From NCBI RefSeq assembly GCF_039839375.1, contig NZ_JBDOQU010000004.1:202033-266032 (forward strand): a DNA stretch of 64,000 nucleotides. Reading direction: 5' to 3'. This DNA comes from JBDOQU01 sp039839375 (GTDB taxonomy: Bacteria; Pseudomonadota; Alphaproteobacteria; DSM-16000; Inquilinaceae). This document shows positions 33,500-41,555 of the stretch, piece after piece. Numbering within the stretch: the stretch's first letter is position 1; every line of letters begins with the position of its first letter. A model generated the notes under the pieces. The model searched no databases. It had not been told where the DNA came from and saw only the letters and a list, made by a program, of their open reading frames with translations. The position numbers were made by a program, and so were the translations under genes.

Positions 33500-34388
33500 C
33501 GCCGCGCCCTCCATCGGGGCCGTGCTCGTGCATATGCCCATGATCATGCCCGCACCCGTCCTCCAGCGGCGCCACCTCGCCGGACAATGTGTGGGCGTGG
33601 GCATGATCGTGCCGGTAGACGGCCACGCTGCGCGATCCTTGCGCGCCGAACAGCGCCTGATATTCCGGATGCTCGCTGACCGCCTCGGGCGTGCCGGCGC
33701 AGCAGACATGACCGTTGAGGCACAGCACGCTGTCGGTCGCCGCCATCACGACATGCAGATCGTGGGACACGAGCATGACGCCGCAGCCATGGCGGTCGCG
33801 GATGCGGCGGATCAGCTCGTAGAGGTCGGCCTGTCCGGCATAGTCGACATTCTGCGTCGGCTCGTCCAGGACCAGCAGCGCCGGCTCCCGGATCAGGGCG
33901 CGAGCCAGCAGCACCCGCTGCGTCTCGCCGCCCGACAGGGTCTGGACTTCGCGGTCCAGCAGATGCTCCGCGCCGACCTCCGCCAGGCTCCGCCGCGCCG
34001 CCTCTTGGGCGACCGGCCGGGGCAGGGACATCAGCCGCGCCACGCTCATCGGCAGCACCGGATCGATCGACAGGCGCTGGGGCACATAGCCGACGGTCAG
34101 CCCCTCGGCCCGCCGGACGGAGCCCTGCGTCGGTTTCAGAAGGCCAAGCACGATCCGCGCCAGCGTCGTCTTGCCGGCCCCGTTCGGCCCGATCAGCGTC
34201 AGGATCTCACCCGGCCTGACGGAAAGCGAGATATCGTGCAGCACCCGCCGGTCACGGAACCTCATGCCGACGCCGCGGAGCGCGACGAGGTCGTGGAAAT
34301 CTGACTTTCTGGCCGACAAGAGGGCTTCCCCCGAAATGCGTCGGCGCCTGGTATAGCGATCGGGAAGCGTGATGTCTCGGGCGTGCAT
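33492..34388 (-). CDS. znuC: Zinc ABC transporter ATPase
   Basis: The 298-codon frame holds a complete ABC ATPase: Walker A LIGPNGAGKTTLARI, signature LSGGETQRVLLARAL, Walker B ALLVLDEPTQNVD and the switch His in VMLVSHDLH. The C-terminus is rich in histidine (YRHDHAHAHTL, GCGHDHGHMHEHG), typical of zinc-associated ZnuC. The ATG at 34388 lacks a ribosome site; a TTG at 34319 behind GGGGGAAG would remove 23 arginine-rich residues and may be the true start. Confidence 0.9.
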   Translation of the reverse strand: MHARDITLPDRYTRRRRISGEALLSARKSDFHDLVALRGVGMRFRDRRVLHDISLSVRPGEILTLIGPNGAGKTTLARIVLGLLKPTQGSVRRAEGLTVGYVPQRLSIDPVLPMSVARLMSLPRPVAQEAARRSLAEVGAEHLLDREVQTLSGGETQRVLLARALIREPALLVLDEPTQNVDYAGQADLYELIRRIRDRHGCGVMLVSHDLHVVMAATDSVLCLNGHVCCAGTPEAVSEHPEYQALFGAQGSRSVAVYRHDHAHAHTLSGEVAPLEDGCGHDHGHMHEHGPDGGRGDA

Positions 34389-34428
34389 CGGGAACCGGAT
34401 GGGTGACGGAACGGGGTGGACTGGATAA

Positions 34429-34451
34429 GAAACGTTATACTATAACATTTC
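34429..34451. promoter_or_regulatory. Zur box between znuC and znuA
   Basis: A 23-base near-perfect dyad, GAAACGTTATA and TATAACATTTC separated by one C, with a single mismatched pair. It matches the proteobacterial Zur operator (GAAATGTTATA-N-TATAACATTTC). Position in the divergent znuCB/znuA gap means one Zur dimer pair could shut both transcripts when zinc is replete. Confidence 0.88.
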
Positions 34452-34498
34452 TGTTCGTCATGATTTTTCTTCCCCCGATGATGTCGAGGCAGCCCCCG

Positions 34499-35449
34499 AT
34501 GCGGAAACTTCCCCCCTTCGCCGCCGCGCTCTTCCTTCTGGGCGCGGCGTCGCCTCTCCCCGCGCTGGCCGAAGCGCCGTCCGTGGCGGTCAGCATAAAG
34601 CCGCTGCATTCGCTGGTCGCCGGCGTGATGGGCGATCTCGGCCAGCCTGACCTGCTGGTGGAGGGGGCGGGGTCGCCCCACACCTATTCCCTCCGCCCGT
34701 CCGACGCCAGGGCGTTGGCCGACGCCGATCTTGTCGTCTGGACGGGGCCGGCCCTGGAGACCTTCCTGATCGGTCCGCTGGAGACCCTGGCGGAAGATGC
34801 GCGGACGTTGGCCGTCGCCGATGCGGAGGGCGTGGAGCTTCTCCCCGTCCGCTCCACCGGCGCGTGGGAAGGCCATCATCATGAGCATGATCATGAAGGG
34901 GAGGATCACGGCCACGATCATTCCGCCGCCTATGACGCTCATCTCTGGCTCGATCCGCACAACGCGGCGGCCATCGTGGAATCGGTCGCCGACGCCCTGT
35001 CTGAACTGGATGCGGAGAATGCCGCCGCCTACGCCGCCAACGCCGATTCCGTGCTGGAGCGGCTGGACGCGCTGGACGCCGATCTGCGCGCCCGCCTCGC
35101 GCCGGTAGGGGACGCGCCCTTCGTCGTCTTCCACGACGCCTACCAGTATTTCGGGGCCCATTACGGGCTGAACGCCGTCGGCTCGATCACCGTCAGTCCG
35201 GAGCTTCCGCCGGGCGCGCAGCGTCTGCGGGAGATCCAGCACACGATCGCCGAAAGCGGGGCGCGCTGCGTCTTCAGCGAACCGCAGTTCGAACCCGACC
35301 TGGTCGATACGGTGGTCGAAGGAACCGATGTCCGCCGCGGCCAGCTCGATCCGCTGGGCGTCGCCGTGGAGGAAGGGCCCGAACAGTATTTCCGGCTGAT
35401 GACAGACCTCGCCGACAACCTCGTCGCCTGCCTGTCCGACGCGTCATAA
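34499..35449 (+). CDS. znuA: Zinc ABC transporter periplasmic binding protein
   Basis: The 316-residue protein has a signal peptide (KLPPFAAALFLLGAASPLPALA) and the cluster A-I metal receptor fold: SIKPLHSLVAGVMGDLG with a ligand His, GSPHTYSLRPSD, the charged histidine-rich loop (GHHHEHDHEGEDHGHDH), AHLWLDPHNA and FHDAYQYF. It captures periplasmic Zn2+ for ZnuB. I start at ATG 34499, with GAGG nine bases upstream; earlier in-frame ATGs lie inside the Zur-controlled leader. Confidence 0.95.
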   Translation: MRKLPPFAAALFLLGAASPLPALAEAPSVAVSIKPLHSLVAGVMGDLGQPDLLVEGAGSPHTYSLRPSDARALADADLVVWTGPALETFLIGPLETLAEDARTLAVADAEGVELLPVRSTGAWEGHHHEHDHEGEDHGHDHSAAYDAHLWLDPHNAAAIVESVADALSELDAENAAAYAANADSVLERLDALDADLRARLAPVGDAPFVVFHDAYQYFGAHYGLNAVGSITVSPELPPGAQRLREIQHTIAESGARCVFSEPQFEPDLVDTVVEGTDVRRGQLDPLGVAVEEGPEQYFRLMTDLADNLVACLSDAS

Positions 35450-35456
35450 CGGGACG

Positions 35457-35492
35457 GGCAGGGGGCGGGCCCGCCGAGGCTCGCCCCCTGCC
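35457..35492. terminator. Bidirectional terminator hairpin
   Basis: A perfect 11-base stem, GGCAGGGGGCG (35457-35467) and CGCCCCCTGCC (35482-35492), with a 14-base loop occupies the 45-base gap between the convergent znuA and tartrate-dehydrogenase-like genes. No T-run follows, so it may be a strong hairpin acting with other factors. Confidence 0.7.
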
Positions 35493-35494
35493 GG

Positions 35495-36568
35495 TCAGTC
35501 GTTCGCGCCGCGGATCGCCTCGCACACCGCGTCGGTGACTTCTTGCGTGGTCGCCTTGCCGCCGATGTCCGGCGTCCGGACGCCTTCACCCGTCACCTGC
35601 TCAACCGCCCGCATCAGCCGGGCGGCCGCCGCGCCTTCGCCCAGATGCTCCAGCATCTGGGCCGCCGTCCAGAAGGTCGCGACCGGATTGGCGATGCCCT
35701 TTCCGGTGATATCGAAGGCGGAACCGTGGATCGGCTCGAACATCGAGGGGAAGCGCCGCTCCGGATCGATGTTCGCCGTCGGCGCGACGCCCAGCGAACC
35801 GGCCAGCGCGCCGGCGAGGTCTGAAAGGATGTCGGCATGGAGGTTGGTGGCGACGATGGTGTCCAGGCTGCGGGGCTTCAGCGTCATGCGCACCGTCATG
35901 GCGTCGACCAGCATCTTGTCCCAGGTCACGTCCGGGAATTCGGCCGCGACCTCCGCTGCGATCTCGTCCCACATCACCATGCCGTGGCGCTGGGCGTTGG
36001 ACTTGGTCACGACGGTCAGATGCTTTCGCGGCCGCGACTGCGCCAGTTTGAACGCGTAGCGCATGATGCGCGTGACGCCGACGCGGGTGAAGATGGCGAC
36101 CTCGGTGCCGACTTCCTCCGGCATGCCGCGATGGGCGCGCCCGCCATTCCCGGAATATTCGCCTTCGGAATTCTCGCGCACGATCACCCAGTCCAGATCG
36201 CCCGGCCCGATGCCCGACAGCGGCGATGCGATGCCCGGCAGGATCCTGGTCGGGCGCACATTGGCGTACTGGTCGAAGCCCTGGCAGATCGGCAGCCGGA
36301 GGCCCCAGAGCGTGATGTGGTCGGGCACGTCCGGCGCGCCGACGGCGCCGAAGAAGATCGCGTCGAAACCCTTGAGCCGCTCCAGCCCGTCCTCGGGCAT
36401 CATGCGCCCATGGGCCTTGTAGTGGTCGGAGCCCCAGTCGAAGCTCCGGACGTCCAGCCGGAAATCGTCGCCGCGCTTCTCCAGCACCTCCAGGACCTGG
36501 AGGCCGGAGTCGATGACCTCGGGGCCTATGCCGTCCGCGGGGATGGCCGCGATCCTGTACTGCCTCAT
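35495..36568 (-). CDS. ttuC: Tartrate dehydrogenase / isopropylmalate-dehydrogenase family enzyme
   Basis: The 357-residue enzyme belongs to the NAD-dependent beta-decarboxylating dehydrogenases. It has the substrate Arg motif YANVRPTRI, VIVRENSEGEYSGNGGRAHRG, the metal Asp in LVDAMTVRM and GSLGVAPTANIDP with FEPIHGSAFDITGKGIANP. The WGSDHYKAHGRMMPEDGLERL segment fits tartrate dehydrogenase/decarboxylase and D-malate dehydrogenases rather than LeuB. It converts hydroxy-dicarboxylates to keto acids. It follows a Bug-family receptor gene on the same strand. Confidence 0.88.
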   Translation of the reverse strand: MRQYRIAAIPADGIGPEVIDSGLQVLEVLEKRGDDFRLDVRSFDWGSDHYKAHGRMMPEDGLERLKGFDAIFFGAVGAPDVPDHITLWGLRLPICQGFDQYANVRPTRILPGIASPLSGIGPGDLDWVIVRENSEGEYSGNGGRAHRGMPEEVGTEVAIFTRVGVTRIMRYAFKLAQSRPRKHLTVVTKSNAQRHGMVMWDEIAAEVAAEFPDVTWDKMLVDAMTVRMTLKPRSLDTIVATNLHADILSDLAGALAGSLGVAPTANIDPERRFPSMFEPIHGSAFDITGKGIANPVATFWTAAQMLEHLGEGAAAARLMRAVEQVTGEGVRTPDIGGKATTQEVTDAVCEAIRGAND

Positions 36569-36641
36569 GGGTTTCCCGTTCCGTATGGCCGCACGACTCC
36601 CTGTCGCGCGGCCTGTTTACAGTCAACTGCTGGAGCGCGAT

Positions 36642-36668
36642 GCGATCAGGTTGGTTCAACCTGATCGC
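36642..36668. terminator. Perfect hairpin between tctC-like and ttuC-like genes
   Basis: A 12-base perfect stem, GCGATCAGGTTG (36642-36653) and CAACCTGATCGC (36657-36668), with a three-base loop. It lies just after the receptor gene stop (36693 on the minus strand). It could end or attenuate that transcript. Flanking GAGCGCGAT and ATCGCACTC extend the symmetry and suggest another interspersed repeat family. Confidence 0.55.
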
Positions 36669-36692
36669 TGAATCGCACTCCACTTATCAAGC

Positions 36693-37670
36693 TTAATTCG
36701 CCGAAACGCCGGCTTCCTCAATAACCTGCGCCCACCTGTCGATTTCCGACTGGAGCTTCTGGCCCAGCGCCTCGGGCGTCGCCTGTTCGTGCGACACCGG
36801 CTGCGCGCCCAGGTCAGTCAGGCGCTCGATGACGGCGGGGTCCTTCAGCGCCTCCTGCAAGGCGGCGGACAGCGTGTCGATCACCGCCTCCGGCGTGCCC
36901 GCCGGAGCCCAGAGCGCGTGCCAGGCGCTCACCTCGAAGCCCTCCATGCCGGAATCGTCCAGCGTCGGAAGGTCGGGCAGGGCGTCGACCGGCTCCGGCG
37001 TGGTGACCGCATAGGCCTTCACCTCGCCGGATTCGATCTGGCCCATCGTGTTGGTGCTCTGGTCGCACATCAAATCGACCTCGCCGGCGATCAGGTCGGT
37101 CAGCGCCGGTCCGGTGCCGGGATAGGGCACTTCGATGAACTGCACGCCAAGCTCCTGCATCAGCAGCATGCCGCAGAGATGCGACGCCGCGCCGATGCCG
37201 GCATGGGAGTAGGTGACATCCGAACCGTTCTGCTTCAGATAGTCGATCAGCGCAGTCACGTCCTCGGGCTCGAAATCCTGCCGCGCGATGACGGTCATCG
37301 GCACGTCGGCGACCTGGCCCACCGGCGCGAAGGCCTCGCCCGGATCGTAGGGCAGGTCGTCATAGAGTGAGGCGCTGGTCGCGACGCCGATATGGTAGAG
37401 CAGCAGCGTATAGCCGTCCGCCGGGGCGTTCGCGACCCGCGCCGCGCCCAGCGTGCCGCCGGCGCCGCCCATGTTCTGGACCACGATCTGCTGCCCGAGC
37501 TGTTCCGACATGGCTTCGGCGACGATGCGGGTCACCGTGTCGCTCGGCCCGCCGGCCGCGGCGGGAACCATGATGGTGACGGGACTTTCCGGATAGGCGT
37601 CCTGCGCCATGGCGGGGCCCGCCACGGTCACCGCCGCCGTTCCAAGCGCGATCAGAAGATTTCGGTTCAT
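36693..37670 (-). CDS. Bug-family (TctC) periplasmic solute receptor
   Basis: The 325-residue protein has a signal peptide (LLIALGTAAVTVAGPAMA) and the Bug fold: YPESPVTIMVPAAAGGPSDTVTRIVAEAMSEQLGQQIVVQNMGGAGGTLGAARVANAPADGYTLL, and YSHAGIGAASHLCGMLL. These receptors deliver carboxylates to tripartite tricarboxylate transporters. No tctA or tctB genes are nearby, so it must work with a distant transporter or act as a sensor. ATG 37670 follows GGGAGGA. Its neighbour suggests tartrate or a related hydroxy-acid. Confidence 0.9.
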   Translation of the reverse strand: MNRNLLIALGTAAVTVAGPAMAQDAYPESPVTIMVPAAAGGPSDTVTRIVAEAMSEQLGQQIVVQNMGGAGGTLGAARVANAPADGYTLLLYHIGVATSASLYDDLPYDPGEAFAPVGQVADVPMTVIARQDFEPEDVTALIDYLKQNGSDVTYSHAGIGAASHLCGMLLMQELGVQFIEVPYPGTGPALTDLIAGEVDLMCDQSTNTMGQIESGEVKAYAVTTPEPVDALPDLPTLDDSGMEGFEVSAWHALWAPAGTPEAVIDTLSAALQEALKDPAVIERLTDLGAQPVSHEQATPEALGQKLQSEIDRWAQVIEEAGVSAN

Positions 37671-37752
37671 GTCATCCTCCCGGAGGATTGTGATGGCGGC
37701 GGTTCGCCGGGCTTTTTCATCCGCAAGGGCCAGCCGTATCATGCGTTCCAAC

Positions 37753-37762
37753 TTGCATGCAA
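37753..37762. promoter_or_regulatory. Candidate GntR operator
   Basis: TTGCATGCAA is a perfect ten-base palindrome in the 158-base gap between the Bug receptor gene and the divergent GntR gene. FadR/FCD-type GntR regulators commonly bind such short palindromes with their genes alongside. The surrounding AT-rich stretch (AAAATTAAAC) may hold promoter elements. Confidence 0.45.
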
Positions 37763-37828
37763 AATTAAACGCAAGTGGACGGGCGCGCGATCTTTTGCCA
37801 TTCATGAACGGATGGGGAAGGAACTCGA

Positions 37829-38575
37829 ATGAACGGCAAGGCAGGTTCGGTTTCCAGGCGGGGCGTCGCCGGGAACGAGGATGCGCTTTCGACGGCCGTA
37901 GAGCCCGCGGCGGAGGAAGGCCGGGCGGACGCCGCCTATCGTTTCCTGCGCAACGCGATCCTGTCGAACGAACTGCCGGCCGGATTCCAGGCGGCGGAGA
38001 ATGAGATCGCCGCGCGGCTCGGCATGAGCCGCACCCCGGTCCACGAGGCTATGGCGCGTCTCCAGGAGGAAGGATTCGTCCAGATCCTTCCCCGGAAAGG
38101 CATCCTGGTAAAGGCGCTGTCGCCCGCCGACCTGCTTGAGATCTACGACGTGCTGATCGCGCTGGAGGGTGCGGCCGCCGAACGGCTGGCCGGCGGCCAT
38201 GTGGCGGATGTGGCGTCCGTCCTGGACGAGTTGGCCGCCCGGACGGCCGATATGGAAGCCGCCCTGCGGGATGGCGATCTGGAACGCTGGGCGCAGGATG
38301 ACGAAGCCTTCCACGACACGCTGGTCGCGCGCTGCGGCAATGGCCGCATCAGGCGCATGGCGGCGACGGTCACGGGCCAGTCGCACCGGGCCCGGCGGCT
38401 GACGCTCCATCTAAGACCGCTCCCCCTCGGCTCGGCCGCCGAGCATCGGGCGATCATCGATGCCATCCGCTCGGGCGACGCCGCGGCGGCCGGAACCGCC
38501 GCGCGGAGCCACCGCAGCCATGCAAGGGACCAACTCGTCCCGATCCTCGACCGCCTGAAATTCGCGACGCTCTGA
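37829..38575 (+). CDS. GntR-family regulator with FCD effector domain
   Basis: The 248-residue protein has a GntR winged helix (AAYRFLRNAILSNELPAGFQAAENEIAARLGMSRTPVHEAMARLQEEGFVQILPRKG) and an all-helical FCD domain with the expected acidic and His positions (DDEAFHDTLVARCGN, SAAEHRAIIDAIRSGDAAAAGTAARSH), which often bind metal and a carboxylate. It is divergent from the receptor and tartrate-dehydrogenase-like genes and probably represses them. Confidence 0.9.
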   Translation: MNGKAGSVSRRGVAGNEDALSTAVEPAAEEGRADAAYRFLRNAILSNELPAGFQAAENEIAARLGMSRTPVHEAMARLQEEGFVQILPRKGILVKALSPADLLEIYDVLIALEGAAAERLAGGHVADVASVLDELAARTADMEAALRDGDLERWAQDDEAFHDTLVARCGNGRIRRMAATVTGQSHRARRLTLHLRPLPLGSAAEHRAIIDAIRSGDAAAAGTAARSHRSHARDQLVPILDRLKFATL

Positions 38576-38584
38576 AGGGGAGGA

Positions 38585-39730
38585 TCAGTCCGGCTCGCCC
38601 CCGATCCAGGTCCGGCGGACGGCAAGATCGTCGTCGAGCAATACCAGATCGGCGCGGTAACCCGGCGCGATGCGGCCCAGCCGGTCGTCCAGCCCCAGGA
38701 AGGCGGCGGGGTAGAGGGAGGCCATGCGCAGCGCCTCCTCCACCGTCTGGCCCAGCCAGGCGATGGTGTTGCGCACCGCCGAGGCCATATCCAGCGCCGA
38801 TCCGGCCAGCGTCCCGTCCTCGGTGGCGCAACGGCCGTCGATCTCGGTGATCTTCTCTCCCTTGAGGACGAAGCTCGGATCGGCCGCGCCCACCGTGGCC
38901 ATGGCGTCGGTGACCAGCATCATCCGCCCGCGCGGCTTGGCGGCCAGCGCCACCCTGAGGCTCGCGGGATGGACATGGTGGCCGTCCACGATGATGCCGC
39001 ACCAGGTGCCGGGATCGTCCAGCGCCGCGCCGACCACCCCCGGCTCCCGGCTGTCGAACGGGGCCATGGCGTTGAACAGATGGGTGAAGCCGCGCAAGCC
39101 CTCCGCGATCGCGGCTCGGATCGCGTCGTAGGGGCCGACCGTATGTCCCGCGCAGACCAGCACCCCCGCCTCGGCCAGTCGGCGGACGGTCCCCGCCGGG
39201 GCCTGCTCCGGGGCCAGCGTCACCAGCGTCTTCCCAGTCTCCAGCGACATGACGACCGCCATGTCCTCCTCCGCGATCGGCCGGATCAGGCGCGGGTCGT
39301 GGACGCCCTTGCGCGCCACATTCAGGAACGGCCCCTCCAGATGGATTCCGAGGATTCCCGGAACCGCCTCCGCCATCGCCCGCCGCACCGCGTCGATCGC
39401 CGCCGGCATCTTGTCCGGCGCGTCGGTGATCAGGGTCGGCAGCATCCCTGTCGTGCCGAACCGGCGGTGGGCTTCCGCGATCGTGCGGACGCCGTCGATC
39501 GTGGGGCTGTCGTTCAGCATCACGCCGCCGCCGCCATTCACCTGCACGTCGATGAAGCCCGGCGTCAGCAGCCCGCCCTCCAGCGCCACGCGCTGGGCAT
39601 CCCGTGGAATGTCGGGTTCGGGGACCAGCGCCTCTATGCGCCCGTCCGCGATCAGGACGGCCTGTCCCTTGACGATCCGGTCTCCGTCGAAGACCCGGCC
39701 GCCGATCAGCGCCTGGAGGTCGTCGCTCAT
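38585..39730 (-). CDS. nagA: N-acetylglucosamine-6-phosphate deacetylase
   Basis: The 381-residue amidohydrolase removes acetate from GlcNAc-6-P. Motifs are the GFIDVQVNGGGGVMLND region, GIHLEGPFLNVARKGVHD, the metal and substrate histidines in CAGHTVGPYDAI and THLFNAM, DGHHVHPASLRVA and the catalytic Asp in MLVTDAMATVG. The ATG overlaps the nagB-II stop (ATGA). It is the last gene of the operon and feeds glucosamine-6-P to the deaminase. Confidence 0.95.
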   Translation of the reverse strand: MSDDLQALIGGRVFDGDRIVKGQAVLIADGRIEALVPEPDIPRDAQRVALEGGLLTPGFIDVQVNGGGGVMLNDSPTIDGVRTIAEAHRRFGTTGMLPTLITDAPDKMPAAIDAVRRAMAEAVPGILGIHLEGPFLNVARKGVHDPRLIRPIAEEDMAVVMSLETGKTLVTLAPEQAPAGTVRRLAEAGVLVCAGHTVGPYDAIRAAIAEGLRGFTHLFNAMAPFDSREPGVVGAALDDPGTWCGIIVDGHHVHPASLRVALAAKPRGRMMLVTDAMATVGAADPSFVLKGEKITEIDGRCATEDGTLAGSALDMASAVRNTIAWLGQTVEEALRMASLYPAAFLGLDDRLGRIAPGYRADLVLLDDDLAVRRTWIGGEPD

Positions 39731-40773
39731 CTCGTCTCCGTCACCTTGCGCAGATGCCTGGGCTCATCCGGGTCCAACCCCCGCCGGACCGACAGCCGGG
39801 CGGCCGCGCGGTAGAAGGCCAGGATCATCGGCAGCGAATCGCAGGCAGGATGAAGCGGGCGGGGGACCGGTAGCCGGTCGGCCGCGCCCTCCGTCTCGGC
39901 GATCAGGACGCGCCCGCCCTGGGCGCGGATCGTCGCCGCCAGCTCCCGCACGCTGGCGCGGGTCTCGTCTTCCGGGCTGAAGACGACGACCGGATAATCC
40001 TGGCCGACCAGCGCGACCGGTCCATGCATCACCTCCGCCGCGCTGAACGCCTCCGAATGCAGCCCACAGGTCTCCTTCAGCTTCAGCGCCGCCTCCTGCG
40101 CGATCGCCAGATTGGTCCCGCGCCCCAGGATCAGCAGGTCCCGCGCGTCGGCCAGCGCGTCGACCATCGGGCTCCAGTCCAGATCCAGCGCCTCCTCCAG
40201 CCGTCCCGGCAGTTGGGTCAGCGCCCGGGTCAGCGCCTCGTCGCCGGTCCAGGCGGCGGTCAGGTGCAGTAGCGCGGCGAGCGAGCCGATATAGCTCTTG
40301 GTCGCGGCGACGCTGGTCTCCGCCCCGGCATGGAGCGGCAGGACCGTGTCGCAGACGGCCGCCAGCGGCGATTCCGAATCGTTGACCAGCGCCACGGTCA
40401 GCGCCCCGCCTGCCTTCGCGCGTTCCGTCATGTCGATCAGGTCGGGGCTGCGGCCGGACTGGCTGATCGCGATGAACAGCGCCCCCTCCATGGCCAGCGT
40501 GCGGTTATAGATCGTGGCGACCGACGGCGCGGCCGACGCCGTCACCAGCCCCAGCCGCGTCTCGATCAGATATTTCGCGAAGGTCGCGGCATGGTCTGAA
40601 CTGCCGCGCGCCCCGGTGACGACGAAGCGCGGCGGGGCCGCGCGCAGCCTTTCGGCCAGCGTAGCGACGGCGTCGGCGTTCCGCTCGAACTGCCGGGCGA
40701 CGATGCGGGGCGTCTCCGACGCTTCGGCCAACATTCTCGAAGTCTTCTGGGTCTTGCTCATGGTCTCGATCAT
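39727..40773 (-). CDS. nagB-II: SIS-domain glucosamine-6-phosphate deaminase (NagB-II)
   Basis: The 348-residue protein contains two sugar-isomerase (SIS) domains: FVVTGARGSSDHAATFAKYLIETRLG and LFIAISQSGRSPDLIDM in the first, DLLILGRGTNLAIAQEAALKLKETCGLHSEAFSAAEVMHGPVAL in the second. It lacks the glutamine amidotransferase half of GlmS and matches the NagB-II deaminases of proteobacterial Nag operons, which convert glucosamine-6-P to fructose-6-P. ATG 40773 overlaps the upstream regulator's stop. Confidence 0.9.
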   Translation of the reverse strand: MIETMSKTQKTSRMLAEASETPRIVARQFERNADAVATLAERLRAAPPRFVVTGARGSSDHAATFAKYLIETRLGLVTASAAPSVATIYNRTLAMEGALFIAISQSGRSPDLIDMTERAKAGGALTVALVNDSESPLAAVCDTVLPLHAGAETSVAATKSYIGSLAALLHLTAAWTGDEALTRALTQLPGRLEEALDLDWSPMVDALADARDLLILGRGTNLAIAQEAALKLKETCGLHSEAFSAAEVMHGPVALVGQDYPVVVFSPEDETRASVRELAATIRAQGGRVLIAETEGAADRLPVPRPLHPACDSLPMILAFYRAAARLSVRRGLDPDEPRHLRKVTETR

Positions 40774-41555
40774 TCGGGCTTGTGGTTGGCGGGGCCGGCG
40801 TCGACGCGCAGCTCCGTCACGAAATCGTAGAGGTCGCCGCGATAGCGCGAGCGGGTGAATTCGACCGGCGTTCCGTCGGCCCGGAAGGCCCTGCGCTCGA
40901 TCGACAGGATGGCGGTCCCGGCGGGAACGTGAAGCTGCCGGGCGTCCGTCTCGTCGATCAATTCTGCGCGCAGCCTCTGCAACGCCCGGACCGGCCGTGC
41001 GCCATGGGCCGCCATCGCGTCGTAGAGCGAGGGGCCGACATCCTTCGGATCTGCCAGGAACTGGCGGGGGACAGTCGCCCGCTCCAGCGCCATCGGCGTG
41101 TCGTCGGCCGTCCTCACCCGCGCGATGCGGACGACCTCCGTGCCCGGCGGCAGGTCCAGCGCCATCGCCTCCTCCGGCGTCGCCCGGCCGAAACCGCGCT
41201 CCAGCCACACCGATCCGGGCTTCAGCCCACGGGCCAGCATGTCTTCGGAAAAGCTGGTCAGCAGCGACAGCGGCTGTTCGACCCGTGTCGCCACGAAGGT
41301 CCCGGCACCCTGCTTCTGGATCAGCAGCCCATCGACCACCAGATCGTCGATCGCCCGCCGCACGGTGACCCGCGACACGCCCAGCAGGCTCGCCAGATAG
41401 CGTTCCCCCGGCAGAGCATCCCCGACCCTCAGCGCCCCGCTCTCGACCGCTTGGCGCAGGCGGTACTGGAGTTGCAGATAGAGCGGCGTCGGGCTGTCGG
41501 GGTCCAGCTTGAGACTTTCCACCGGGCCGGGTCTGGCCGTTCTCGTCACGCTCAT
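40770..41555 (-). CDS. nagR: GntR/HutC-family regulator of amino-sugar genes
   Basis: The 261-residue protein has a GntR helix-turn-helix (PLYLQLQYRLRQAVESGALRVGDALPGERYLASLLGVSRVTVRRAIDDLVVDGLLIQKQGAGTFV) and a UTRA effector domain (TSFSEDMLARGLKPGSV, then GTAILSIERRAFRADGTPVEFTRSRYRGDLYDF). Such NagR/DasR-like proteins sense phosphorylated amino sugars. ATGA overlaps on both sides place it inside the operon, so it is probably autoregulated. Candidate sites lie at 46764-46820. Confidence 0.9.
   Translation of the reverse strand: MSVTRTARPGPVESLKLDPDSPTPLYLQLQYRLRQAVESGALRVGDALPGERYLASLLGVSRVTVRRAIDDLVVDGLLIQKQGAGTFVATRVEQPLSLLTSFSEDMLARGLKPGSVWLERGFGRATPEEAMALDLPPGTEVVRIARVRTADDTPMALERATVPRQFLADPKDVGPSLYDAMAAHGARPVRALQRLRAELIDETDARQLHVPAGTAILSIERRAFRADGTPVEFTRSRYRGDLYDFVTELRVDAGPANHKPE

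Noticed and set aside
34403..34498. N-terminal extension of znuA
   Set aside because: It would be translated through the Zur operator and would bury the signal peptide that begins at residue M of ATG 34499.
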